From CAZCDS01 sp964497585 (lineage in GTDB: Bacteria > Desulfobacterota > Desulfomonilia > Desulfomonilales > Desulfomonilaceae), in contig CAZCDS010000031.1 in assembly GCA_964497585.1 (NCBI GenBank), positions 1 through 64,000 of the forward strand: 64,000 bases of DNA. Direction: 5' to 3'. Position 1 is the stretch's first letter, and every line of letters starts with the position of its first letter. The position numbers and the translations under genes are program-made. Below, piece after piece: positions 16,910-25,136 of the stretch. The notes under the pieces are model-generated. The model made no database searches. It worked only from the letters and a program-made list of their open reading frames with translations, and was not told where the DNA came from.

Positions 16910-16951
16910 GGTCCGGGGGACGTGGATTCTACTCTCAGACTCCCCCGGACC
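16910..16951 (-). terminator. Strong hairpin after dctP, possible partial terminator
   Basis: GGTCCGGGGGA (16910-16920) pairs perfectly with TCCCCCGGACC (16941-16951) around a 20-nt loop, 14 bp past the dctP stop. No T-run follows. It may slow read-through or protect dctP mRNA so that more binding protein is made than permease. Confidence 0.5.
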
Positions 16952-16965
16952 GTTTCAACCTGTTG

Positions 16966-18132
16966 CTACTGGGTCAGAGTCCCCTTGATGAAGATCTCAT
17001 AGGGCCAGGGCACCACGCGGCCCCGCAGCTTGCGCCACTGGGCGAACTCCTCCTTGAACAGATCCTGGGAATCGAGCACCTTCTTCACATCCGGATACTT
17101 CGCCTTCAGACCGTCAAGATACTTATGCGTCGTCTTGGCGAATTCGATGATCGTTGCATCGTCCATCAGCACGTACTCGGACTTCTTCCCGATCTCCTTG
17201 ACCGCAAAGATGTTCAGATTCTCCTGCCATGCATTGGTCCACAGCTGCGTCTCCTTGGCACAGATCGACACGATCGCCTTGAGATCCTCGGGCAGCGAGT
17301 CGAACTTCTTCTTGTTGAAGAAGACGTCGAACTGACAGGAGGGCTGATGCACCCCCGGCTCGATGATGTACTTGGTGATGTCCTGGAACCCCATGGGATA
17401 GTTCACCGCAGGGGAACTGAACTCGCACGCATCGATCACCCCGCGCTCCAGCGCCAGGTAGATCTCGCTGCCCGGCAGCGGTGTCACCGACGCACCCAAA
17501 AGATTGAGAATGTCCATGTACCAGCCCGGGGTCCTGATCTTCATCCCCTTGAAGTCTTCCATCTTCGTGGCCCGCTTGTTCGAATGAAGACCCAGCTCCT
17601 GGCCCACGTTCCCGCAGAAGAACGCCACCATGCCGTACTTGCCGTACAGATCGTTGAGCATCTTCTTGCCGCCGCGCTCGTAGTACCAGATGTTGTACCC
17701 CTCGTTGTCCAGGCCGAAGGGAACCGAGGCAAAGGCCACAAACGCCTCGTTGCGACCCTTCCAGTACCCCGACCAGGAATGCGCACACTCGAGCGTGCCC
17801 TTGGACACCGCATCGAAGATCTCCATGGCCGGAACGATTGCACCGGTCTGGAAGACCTTGATGTCCAATCGGCCCCCGCTCGCCGCACGAACGCTGTCCG
17901 CGAAGTGGATCGAAATGTCGTGGAAGAGCAGCCCGCCCCACGGATCGCTCATCCGCCAACGGAACTTCTTGGTGGACGTCTTCCACTTCTTGTTCTTCCA
18001 CGCAATAGCCCGCTTGTCCTCGCCGTACTTGGCCCGCTTCTTCTTGCCCGCAGCAAGTGTATGCGTGGCCAGACCAGCACTAAAAGCCACTGCTACCAGT
18101 ATGGCAAGCAATGCCACACCGATCTTTCTCAT
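16966..18132 (-). CDS. dctP: TRAP transporter substrate-binding protein, DctP-like
   Basis: A 388-aa protein starting at an ATG with AAGGAGG upstream. A signal peptide (IGVALLAILVAVAFSAGLAT) precedes the mature protein, which shows DctP landmarks: RLDIKVFQTGAIVPAMEIFD, KMEDFKGMKIRTPGWYMDIL, and YLALERGVIDACEFSSPAVN, where the family's carboxylate-binding Arg lies in KIRTPG. The FSSP/YPMGFQD segment resembles TRAP proteins for larger or mannitol/keto-type acids rather than C4-dicarboxylates. The substrate is unknown. Confidence 0.92.
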   Translation of the reverse strand: MRKIGVALLAILVAVAFSAGLATHTLAAGKKKRAKYGEDKRAIAWKNKKWKTSTKKFRWRMSDPWGGLLFHDISIHFADSVRAASGGRLDIKVFQTGAIVPAMEIFDAVSKGTLECAHSWSGYWKGRNEAFVAFASVPFGLDNEGYNIWYYERGGKKMLNDLYGKYGMVAFFCGNVGQELGLHSNKRATKMEDFKGMKIRTPGWYMDILNLLGASVTPLPGSEIYLALERGVIDACEFSSPAVNYPMGFQDITKYIIEPGVHQPSCQFDVFFNKKKFDSLPEDLKAIVSICAKETQLWTNAWQENLNIFAVKEIGKKSEYVLMDDATIIEFAKTTHKYLDGLKAKYPDVKKVLDSQDLFKEEFAQWRKLRGRVVPWPYEIFIKGTLTQ

Positions 18133-18706
18133 GCTCACAACCTCCTTGTCCGAAATTCGGAAGTCTGCGAAGTTCTCGTCCCTACCATTGGGATGAGGAC
18201 GCACCAGCCCCCTCCAGAACGCGTTGACGCCTGTTTCTCTTCCGCGACCCGGGGGGGTCGGTCCCCGCTTTCATGAATTGAATAACCGTGGAACGTAAAC
18301 TATTGCCTACCGTACAAAGCTTACTATCCTGAGCGAAATATTCAAGAAGAATTCCACCCGACGCAAGCTTTGGTGCAGGCAGGTCATTTCGGAGTGGGTT
18401 TCACCTCCTTTCAGTTCAGCCGCTGCGCTCCAGATTTCTGCATTTGCGGCCGGAGCCGGACTGAGCCAGGATTTCTGAAGTTGAGCCCGCTTGACGATCC
18501 AGGGTCGGACAGACCGCAGGAATCGGTGGCTCGCCGGGCTGTTTGCTCCAGGAAGGCGACGGAGCAGCGGTCGAAGCCGGCACGAGGGAGAGGGTTCCCC
18601 GATCAGTCCTGGAGACGGTCGTCCTGCACGGCGAAACGCGAAACCGGCACGCGTTTACCCGGGGAATCGGGTTCTCACGCAGCGCAGTATCATGAAAATG
18701 GTATAT

Positions 18707-18717
18707 TGGTCTGACCA
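18707..18717. promoter_or_regulatory. FadR/PdhR-type operator
   Basis: TGGTCTGACCA is a perfect TGGT-N3-ACCA dyad, the core recognised by FadR-subfamily GntR regulators such as PdhR and LldR. It lies just upstream of the regulator's -35 box and covers the -10 of a promoter facing dctP. Confidence 0.55.
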
Positions 18718-18741
18718 TATCATTGTCATATGAGTTGTCAA
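18714..18741 (-). promoter_or_regulatory. Leftward promoter toward dctP
   Basis: On the minus strand TTGACA (18741-18736), a 16-bp spacer and TATGGT (18719-18714) make a plausible sigma70 promoter. Its -10 overlaps the TGGT-N3-ACCA operator, so binding there should repress it. Confidence 0.45.
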
Positions 18742-18751
18742 GCATTATCAT
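18723..18751 (+). promoter_or_regulatory. Promoter of the GntR-family gene
   Basis: TTGTCA (18723-18728), a 17-bp spacer and TATCAT (18746-18751) lie about 60 bp before the regulator ATG. The operator just upstream suggests autoregulation. Confidence 0.5.
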
Positions 18752-18808
18752 CGGACCATTGAATGAACGGACTTGACACGTGTCGCTCCATCGAGTACTC
18801 CGATAAGC

Positions 18809-19579
18809 ATGAACTCCGATACTGAGCAGGATTCACCTGAAGTTTTCACCCGCATACGATTGGAGCGCGTCTCCGAGAAGGTCGCAGCCCAACTCAAGAA
18901 GGTCATCAGCGAGGGACGCTTCAAGGTCGGCGACCGGCTCCCGCCAGAACGAGAGTTGGCGGAACTGATGGGGGTGAGCCGCGCGTCAGTCCGTGAGGCG
19001 ATCCAGATGCTGGAACTCCAAGGGCTGGTGGAAACTGTTCACGGCGGCGGTTCTATCGTGCGAAACCTCACTGAGCAGGAGATCCGTAAGCCGATAGAGA
19101 TCCTGCTGGAGGAAGACCGACAACGAGTGCTCGAAATCACCGAGGTGCGCGCCTTCATGGAGGCATGGGGCGCCAGAGAAGCAGCAAAGAACCGGGGGGA
19201 GGATGACCTGGCCAGGATTCGATCCTATCTCAAAGAAATGGAAAAGGATCTAGAGAAGGGACGGATACGGCATGAGGTTGATTTCAAGTTTCACAGTGAG
19301 ATTGCCGGATCGACGCACAACACCTTTTTTCTGCATCTGATGGACAGCGTCCACCAACTGATCAACTACTCGATAAAGTTCCACCGGGAGCAGCTCTTCC
19401 TCACGGGAGAAGATCAGGAAACCATTCTCGGGCATCACCGCAGAATCTTCAGGTCCATCGAGAAAGGGGATCCACCGGCAGCCGAAGCGGCTATGGCCGA
19501 GCATCTCCGGTTCGTTGCCGACGAATTCAGGAAGAGAGTCCTGGGGCATCAGCCTGGCGGCTCCCGGGAGCGACGTTGA
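18809..19579 (+). CDS. FadR-subfamily GntR transcriptional regulator
   Basis: From the ATG at 18809 the protein has 256 aa; a TTG at 18773 would add 12. Residues about 15-85 form the winged HTH (GRFKVGDRLPPERELAELMG, then SRASVREAIQMLELQGLV and GGGSIVR). The C-terminal FCD all-helical ligand domain contains VDFKFHSEIAGSTHN and GHHRRIFRSIEKGDPPAAEA with metal-type His residues. Such regulators sense carboxylic acids. Being divergent from the TRAP operon with a matching operator between them, it very likely controls that operon. Confidence 0.88.
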   Translation: MNSDTEQDSPEVFTRIRLERVSEKVAAQLKKVISEGRFKVGDRLPPERELAELMGVSRASVREAIQMLELQGLVETVHGGGSIVRNLTEQEIRKPIEILLEEDRQRVLEITEVRAFMEAWGAREAAKNRGEDDLARIRSYLKEMEKDLEKGRIRHEVDFKFHSEIAGSTHNTFFLHLMDSVHQLINYSIKFHREQLFLTGEDQETILGHHRRIFRSIEKGDPPAAEAAMAEHLRFVADEFRKRVLGHQPGGSRERR

Positions 19580-19720
19580 ACAGCTATAATGTTAGGTTTA
19601 CGGAGGCAGGTTTCCTTGCATGGAGAGTTTCCTGAAGGTATAAGCGGATGATCAGCGGCCGATGAACGAGTTCGCAGGCCAACGACTTTCTGAAGTGAAA
19701 ATGTACAAGGAGGTAGCCCA

Positions 19721-19897
19721 ATGAAACTCTCACCCCCCAAGACCGTTACCTGGTGGATAGCTTTTATTTGCTTTATTATCGGCGTCTTGAGCGCGTTGAA
19801 AATTATTACGGTATACGCTCTCGCTCCGTACCTCTTTTGGATAGTCGTGGGAGGGTTGGGTTTGTTGCTGCTCGCCACCCTTCTCCCGGGTCTGTAA
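19721..19897 (+). CDS. Small two-helix membrane protein
   Basis: A 58-aa frame starting at an ATG preceded by AAGGAGG. It reads MKLSPPKTVTWWIAFICFII, then a second hydrophobic helix YLFWIVVGGLGLLLLATLLP, ending in GL. I recall similar short MKLSxPK...WWIA proteins in Desulfobacterota genomes, function unknown. The strong ribosome site and clean two-helix pattern support a real gene. Confidence 0.65.
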   Translation: MKLSPPKTVTWWIAFICFIIGVLSALKIITVYALAPYLFWIVVGGLGLLLLATLLPGL

Positions 19898-20142
19898 GCC
19901 TGCGCGCCGCGAGCATCGGTTGGTATGGTACGCCCTGGCGCCGATCGGTACCAGGGAGGCCGTTTTGCTGAACGCGGCGGGCATCGGCAGGACACCGGTC
20001 CTGCCATGCCTCGGTCACCTCAGGGTTTGGAATGGAGGCCGTCCCAAGGCACGGTAAGGTCACATGTGTCCTCGCGCGTCCAGGGGGAGATAGTGCAATC
20101 CAACCATGGCGGGCCTGCTTCTCCGAATTGTTTCGCGACCGG

Positions 20143-21108
20143 CTATGATTCATTCAGGAATGACAAGGCCCGCGACTCCGACCAGTACTCACCCCGTGCA
20201 TTGAACTCCACGAATCCCACATGCCCTCCGTGTCTCGGCATATCGAGGAGAAGCCATGGGCTGGACTCGGCGTCGGCAACAGGATAGCAAGGTCCAGGCA
20301 GGAAAGGATCGTCCGCCGCGCTGATCAGGAGTGCCCGAATGGCGATGCTCGGAAGAAACGGTTTGCACGAACATTTGTGCCAGTAATCCAAGGCATCCGC
20401 GAAGCCGTTGATGGGAGCGGTATAGCGGTCGTCGAATTCCTGGAACGACCTGATCTTATCGTATCCCTGATCGTCGATGCTGCCGGGCATCAGTTCCATT
20501 TTCGCCCGGATCTTCTTTCGGAGCAACCTCAGGAATCGTTTAAGATAGAGGCGGTTTCCCGGTTCGCAGATCTTGTGCGCGCTGGATTCCAGATCGCAGG
20601 GCACGGAAAAGGCGACGAGTTTCTTGACGAGCGGGTCTATCCGCTCGGCCCGCTCGCCCGCATACTTGAGGGCCACGTTTCCGCCCAGGCTGAACCCGAC
20701 CAGGGCGATCTCCCGGTAGCGGTCTGTCTCCCGTACATGGGACACGACCAGGTCCAGGTCACCGGTCTCCCCGCTGTGATATGATCTGAGCTTTCGGTTG
20801 GGTCGGCCGCTGCATCCCCTGAAATTCAGTGCCGCCGCGTCCCATCCGCCTCGGTTCAATGCCTTGACCATACCGCGCACATATGCCCTTTCCGAGTCTC
20901 CCTCAAGCCCGTGTGTGATGATGGCGGCCCGGTCGGAATTTACTCGGGACCAGTCCACATCGAGGAAGTCGCCGTCCGACGTATCGATACTCTCACGCCG
21001 GTACTTGACTCCGCGAACCTTCCGAAATAGGCTCGGAAAAACCGTTTGCACATGGGCATTGGTGAACAGGACCGGTGCGCGATAGGTGGAATCGGAAATC
21101 AGCGGCAT
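20143..21108 (-). CDS. YheT-family alpha/beta hydrolase
   Basis: A 321-aa protein with the YheT layout: N-terminal YRAPVLFTNAHVQTVFPSLF, then IITHGLEGDSERAYVRGMVK. The nucleophile elbow IALVGFSLGGNVALKY has the catalytic Ser. A late acid in ISAADDPFLPG and a His in MPRHGGHVGFVE complete the triad. The family hydrolyses esters of lipids or other small molecules in the cytoplasm. The ATG at 21108 matches the usual family start; a GTG 27 codons upstream is less likely. Confidence 0.85.
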   Translation of the reverse strand: MPLISDSTYRAPVLFTNAHVQTVFPSLFRKVRGVKYRRESIDTSDGDFLDVDWSRVNSDRAAIITHGLEGDSERAYVRGMVKALNRGGWDAAALNFRGCSGRPNRKLRSYHSGETGDLDLVVSHVRETDRYREIALVGFSLGGNVALKYAGERAERIDPLVKKLVAFSVPCDLESSAHKICEPGNRLYLKRFLRLLRKKIRAKMELMPGSIDDQGYDKIRSFQEFDDRYTAPINGFADALDYWHKCSCKPFLPSIAIRALLISAADDPFLPGPCYPVADAESSPWLLLDMPRHGGHVGFVEFNARGEYWSESRALSFLNES

Positions 21109-21256
21109 CGGTAAGAGCCTTTCACATTCTTCAAGCGTGCGCGCGTCGTGCCGTTCATGGGATTTCCCGGACAAGAAAGCGTGGACCACGCACCGCGCCC
21201 CCTGCTTCGTGGATTATGGGCTGAGGGTCTAGAATCGACGTGGGAGGTTTGTCAAT

Positions 21257-21580
21257 TCAATCGGGCGGTTTGAGTTGTTCGTCGTACCGGTCCATTTGCT
21301 CCACCAGGGCCATGAACTGCTCCAGGTCTTCAGGGTCCACAAAGGCCATCCTCCCCTCGTCGGAGAATGCTTCCCGCAGCGGCCCTTCCTCGCCCTGGAG
21401 CGCCATGAGCACATCATTGAGTGCAGTGGAATACGCTAGGTGGGCGGCTTCTATAACCTGGTCCCACGAGGTCGGCGGAGGCTTGCCGTCCGGCTGATAG
21501 AAAACCAGATTGACGCCCTCGTCGAGGCCTCGCTCCAGGAGTTTCGTCAGTTGCTTGACGGTGATTTTCTTAGTCTTCAT
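21257..21580 (-). CDS. Hypothetical acidic protein
   Basis: A 107-aa acidic, mostly helical protein (TVKQLTKLLERGLDEGVNLV at the start, PEDLEQFMALVEQMDRYDEQ near the end). No family recognised. It lies 58 bp after the PilZ-type gene on the same strand, so the two may share a transcript. Confidence 0.55.
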   Translation of the reverse strand: MKTKKITVKQLTKLLERGLDEGVNLVFYQPDGKPPPTSWDQVIEAAHLAYSTALNDVLMALQGEEGPLREAFSDEGRMAFVDPEDLEQFMALVEQMDRYDEQLKPPD

Positions 21581-21638
21581 GATGTCCTCGTCCTACGGTC
21601 CGCTACGTGGGGTCGTCTTTGCGACTCATCGACAATGC

Positions 21639-22205
21639 TTACTCGTCAAAACTGAACGTCAGCAGATCGATCAATTTGCGAAGTTCCACGGACGCCTCTT
21701 CGGAGATGTCTGTGATTTGAAATCCGGCTACGGGTAGGCCTTCCGGGTCTTCGAGTTTCGCCCATCGGCATATCGCGTTCAGGACGACCGGTTCACACTC
21801 ATCAAACTCATCCGAGTGCACGACCAGGGTTCTTTTCTCTCCGACACGAGCCTGGAGCCCACGGGTGCCCAGGCCGCTTTCGCTGACATCTCGAATAATG
21901 CCCCTATCAGACGGGCGCTCCGCATCGTGTACAAGGACAGCCAGCGCGGGATAAACGCGGACTGCTTTGCGCAACCCGTCGACAATCACCGTATCTTCGC
22001 CCTGATCGGCGCGTTCCGAAATCTCCGTATCTGTTGCGGCCTTGGCGCGTACGAGCTTCTTGAACACGCGGTGCAACCCTCGTGCAGACAGATTATATTT
22101 CCTCATCAGCTCGAAGTCGCTGAAACCCTCTCTAATATCCTCCAGTATGTCCTTCGCGCTGATCGCCGACTTCTCCGACCTGGCAACACTCTCTTCTTCG
22201 TACAT
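21639..22205 (-). CDS. PilZ-like protein with an N-terminal helical DNA-binding-like motif
   Basis: From the ATG at 22205 the protein has 188 aa. Residues about 12-50 (ISAKDILEDIREGFSDFELM, then KYNLSARGLHRVFKKLVRAK) are a short HTH-like module that I know beside PilZ and response-regulator domains in Desulfobacterota. Residues about 80-180 look like a PilZ beta-barrel (RGIIRDVSESGLGTRGLQAR, then AICRWAKLEDPEGLPVAGFQ), although the RxxxR entry motif is weak. A link to cyclic-di-GMP is therefore possible but unproven. Confidence 0.65.
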   Translation of the reverse strand: MYEEESVARSEKSAISAKDILEDIREGFSDFELMRKYNLSARGLHRVFKKLVRAKAATDTEISERADQGEDTVIVDGLRKAVRVYPALAVLVHDAERPSDRGIIRDVSESGLGTRGLQARVGEKRTLVVHSDEFDECEPVVLNAICRWAKLEDPEGLPVAGFQITDISEEASVELRKLIDLLTFSFDE

Positions 22206-22416
22206 TTGACTTTGCCCCGAGGTTACGCACCGTGCATCGGGTAGGCGCACAGGTCCACTACCAGTTCTTCGCAGGCCAAGACCCTCCCGGCCTGAGATCG
22301 CCTTTCCGCTCACCATACCCCCGCGGGGTTCTCCGTGACAAGGAGATTCCGCTACTCCGCCTCATGAGGGTTAGCCAAACAAAGACAGTACGAGTTGACC
22401 GGCCGGAGCCGGGCCC

Positions 22417-22656
22417 TCAGCCCCCTGCGACCGGTGGAAAAATCGCGATTCGATCTCCGTCCTTTATCAGGTCGTCGGGTTTGGCGTGTATACCGTTGCG
22501 AAAGATGATCTTCGGCTCATCCGGGAGGATCTCCAATTGGCTTAATAGTGCCGCAACCGAGGTTCCGTCGGGTAGCTCAAGGGATGCGGTGTTTCCCTCG
22601 GAGTGCTCAGGCAGACGGGACGCCAGCGAGGCATAAAGGCAAACATCCACTTTCAT
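22417..22656 (-). CDS. MoaD/ThiS-family sulfur carrier protein
   Basis: A 79-aa ubiquitin-like protein. It begins MKVDVCLYASLASRLPE, has LELPDGTSVAALLSQL in the middle and ends DGDRIAIFPPVAGG. The C-terminal Gly-Gly is the site of adenylation and thiocarboxylation. Such proteins give sulfur to molybdopterin, tungstopterin or thiamine synthesis. No MoaE or ThiF gene is adjacent. It could serve the pterin of the aldehyde oxidoreductase elsewhere in this window. Confidence 0.85.
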   Translation of the reverse strand: MKVDVCLYASLASRLPEHSEGNTASLELPDGTSVAALLSQLEILPDEPKIIFRNGIHAKPDDLIKDGDRIAIFPPVAGG

Positions 22657-23175
22657 TATGTACCACCGTCCAATCATCATAATTCAGTATCATTCAATAC
22701 TATCTTAAGGCTGCACCTGATTTTTGACAAGGTCACTCGGTAGCGCTCAGGTAAGCTCTCCGTCTGCCGGGGCAAGAGCGTGCTACAACGAGAGCAAAAT
22801 GAAAGAGTTCTTTCCGAATGGTATCGCGCTGCCGGCCTTGCCAGCCCTGCGTCCCGCGGGACGCCCGAAGGGACGTTGTGCTGGGCAATGGCTTTATGTC
22901 ATTGAGGGGAATGAAAGGACGAAGTACTGCACTTCGTAGGCTTGGTCTCGGATTTCACCCGAAGCTGTTTATGATACGAAGGCCTCCTTCGTCGTTCCTG
23001 CAAAAACCGGAATCCCGTCTCTTCTATCGTTCCTGGACCCCGACTTTCGCCGGGGTGACGGTTTGCATTAATCCAATTTGAATAGGGGACATCTGGTGCC
23101 GGGCTCCGGCCGGGAATTCACGGTTGTATTTGTGAACACGACTACTAACCAAGTCAATTCCTCCCGATGAAGAGG
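22657..23175. other. Intergenic region with a degenerate dispersed repeat
   Basis: About 520 bp without a convincing gene. Around 22990-23062, GTTCCTGCAAAAACCGGAATC and, 40 bp on, CCCCGACTTTCGCCGGGGTG resemble the two halves of the GGAATC/CTTTCGC-type dispersed palindromic repeat common in proteobacterial genomes, here decayed. Confidence 0.45.
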
Positions 23176-23862
23176 CTACTTCTTGGCTCCGTGTTCCAAC
23201 AGGAGCTTGGCAACCTCCTTATGACCTTTGGCCTTCGCTAAATCAACTGCGGATTGACCCACAGCGTCTTTGGCATTCACATCCGCGCCGTTTCGGAGGA
23301 GCAACTCAACTATTTCGAGGTACCCCTTGGAAGCGGCCCACATCAGGGCCGTCTGCCCGGGTTTCGTTTTCCCGTTGACGTCGGCTCCTTTACTGAGCAG
23401 CAGTCGTACCACCTCTGTATGACCGAAACCGGAAGCGGCCATAAGCGGTCCGGTGCCGGCCGCGTTCTTGATGTTGGCATTCGCGCCGCTTTCCAGGAGC
23501 AGCTTTACCACTTCAAGCCGGCCCTTGAGGCAGGCCAGGATCAAGGGAGTCGTGCCCGAATGGTTCGTCGCGTCAACGGAGGCTCCCTTTGCCAGGAGCA
23601 GCTTCACTACCGGGAGGCGTCCCCTCGCTGACGCCCACATCAGCGCGGTCGCTCCATGGTTCGGGTCTTTGGCGTTGACGTCGACTCCGGATTCTATCAG
23701 GCGCTTCACCGCGTCGACATCGCCGGTCCTGGCCGCGAGCGCCAGAGCCTCGTAGGGCTTGCGCTGCACTGCTGCTGCCGGGCTTGTTACCATGCCCAGG
23801 GCCAATGCTGCCGCGAGGATTCCTGCGAGGAATTTCGCGGCTCGGTACGAAATATTTGCCAT
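23176..23862 (-). CDS. Secreted ankyrin-repeat protein
   Basis: A 228-aa protein starting at the ATG after GGAGATGGCAG. A signal peptide (FLAGILAAALALGMVTSPAA, cut near AVQ) is followed by five or six ankyrin repeats of about 33 aa, each with the TPL/TALMWA start and VVKLLLxxGAxVN end. The mature protein is probably periplasmic and binds another protein. The partner is unknown. Confidence 0.85.
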   Translation of the reverse strand: MANISYRAAKFLAGILAAALALGMVTSPAAAVQRKPYEALALAARTGDVDAVKRLIESGVDVNAKDPNHGATALMWASARGRLPVVKLLLAKGASVDATNHSGTTPLILACLKGRLEVVKLLLESGANANIKNAAGTGPLMAASGFGHTEVVRLLLSKGADVNGKTKPGQTALMWAASKGYLEIVELLLRNGADVNAKDAVGQSAVDLAKAKGHKEVAKLLLEHGAKK

Positions 23863-24428
23863 CTGCCATCTCCAAAAACGTATCGTATCCTGCGCGGCAA
23901 TCAACTCGAACCGGCCCGCATCCTGCCACACGGATGCAGCATGATACGCTGCAGCGAACGATCAGTCCGAGGCAGCCACGTATGATTTTCGCGCAGAACT
24001 CTCCCCGGACTCGATTCCTTGAAAAGCCGACCAAAGCCGAGCGCGGGCCGCTCTGTGTGGATCCGCCGGATTTCGAAACAGAACAACTATAGTCTTCTCT
24101 CCATGAACGGGGTTAACATTCGCATGGAATCGCGGGAACTCGTTAACGTGGCGTGCACGCTACACAGCTTGTGTGTAAGGGCATCGAGGCCCTTCAGTCC
24201 CTTCTTCCCTCGGGATCCTCGTCTCCGAAACTTGCATACCATACCGCGATGGCCCTTTCAAGGTCGGAGCGCCCGTAGGCTGACGTGACCATGGCATGCA
24301 AGGTGTGGTAATTCTCGAGCACGCGTCAATCCGAATTGCGGACTCGGATACCGGCTCCCGTTCATTCAAGGGTGCAGCGACGCATGAAAGCCTTCGATCT
24401 CAAAGGACTTGCCCTGTTTCGGTCTTGT
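23863..24428. other. Gene-free stretch between the ankyrin gene and lspA
   Basis: About 570 bp. Open frames on both strands are short and lack ribosome sites. I see no repeat, RNA gene or clear promoter here. Confidence 0.4.
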
Positions 24429-24959
24429 CTACCCGCTCTCTGTGTCACTGTCCGCGGCCGTGGAATCCGACCGGCCAGCTTCTCGTCGAAACAGGAAATA
24501 GACGAAAAAGAGGCCCGTACCCACACAGAGCGCCGCGTCGGCCACGTTGAAGGCCGGCCAATGATACGGACCCACATGGGCGTCCAAGTAGTCGAGGACT
24601 CCGCCGAAGCGAATCCTATCGATGAAGTTGCCGAGAGCTCCTCCGAAAAAGAGCCCATACCCGGTGAGGAGAACGAGCCCAGGGTCTGCAGGCGACAAAA
24701 CGAGCCAAAGTATCACAAGGAACGCGATGCACGCGATCAGGATGAAGAATGCGGGGCGCCAGGTTGACGGCGAACCCGAAAGGATACCGAACGCCGCACC
24801 CGGATTCCTCGTGTGGACTATGTCAAGATAACCCGGGACGATCTCCACTGCGGAATGCAGCGGAACATGGGTTGCCACGAGAAATTTCGTGTACTGGTCG
24901 GCAAAGACGATGACGACAACGAGGATGCCGAATATCAGGAGTCTGGTCGTTCGCTTGAT
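24429..24959 (-). CDS. lspA: Signal peptidase II (prolipoprotein signal peptidase), unusual start
   Basis: An integral membrane aspartyl protease that removes lipoprotein signal peptides. The frame contains the family blocks: FADQYTKFLV, TRNPGAAFGIL, GGALGNFIDRIRFGGVLDYL, then WPAFNVADAALCVG with the two catalytic Asp. The first ordinary start, GTG at 24878, would delete helix 1 and the conserved DQxTK block. The homologous part reaches back to an ATC codon at 24959 placed 6 nt after AGGAG; no ATG, GTG or TTG lies in frame. It follows ileS, the classic ileS-lspA pairing. Confidence 0.85.
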   Translation of the reverse strand: MKRTTRLLIFGILVVVIVFADQYTKFLVATHVPLHSAVEIVPGYLDIVHTRNPGAAFGILSGSPSTWRPAFFILIACIAFLVILWLVLSPADPGLVLLTGYGLFFGGALGNFIDRIRFGGVLDYLDAHVGPYHWPAFNVADAALCVGTGLFFVYFLFRREAGRSDSTAADSDTESG

Positions 24960-25136
24960 AGCTCTCTCCTCATACTGACTCTTCAGGAGACCGGCCGCCG
25001 GGGGACGGCTGCAACCGGCCTTTACGGGTCACGCCATCACGTGACGTGTAAAGCGTTAAACTCGGCCTCGTTTTCAATGGGGCGTCAGCGGAGCTCCGGT
25101 AGCGGGCTCTCTCCGTATTCATTCTCTGGCTCGCTA

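Larger units (their letters stand above)
18133..18808. other. Intergenic region between the TRAP operon and its putative regulator
   Basis: About 680 bp without a convincing gene. The right end holds two overlapping promoters and a FadR-type operator, listed separately. A perfect palindrome GACACGTGTC lies at 18775-18784. The distance from the leftward promoter to dctP gives a leader of about 570 nt, so another promoter nearer dctP may exist. Confidence 0.5.
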
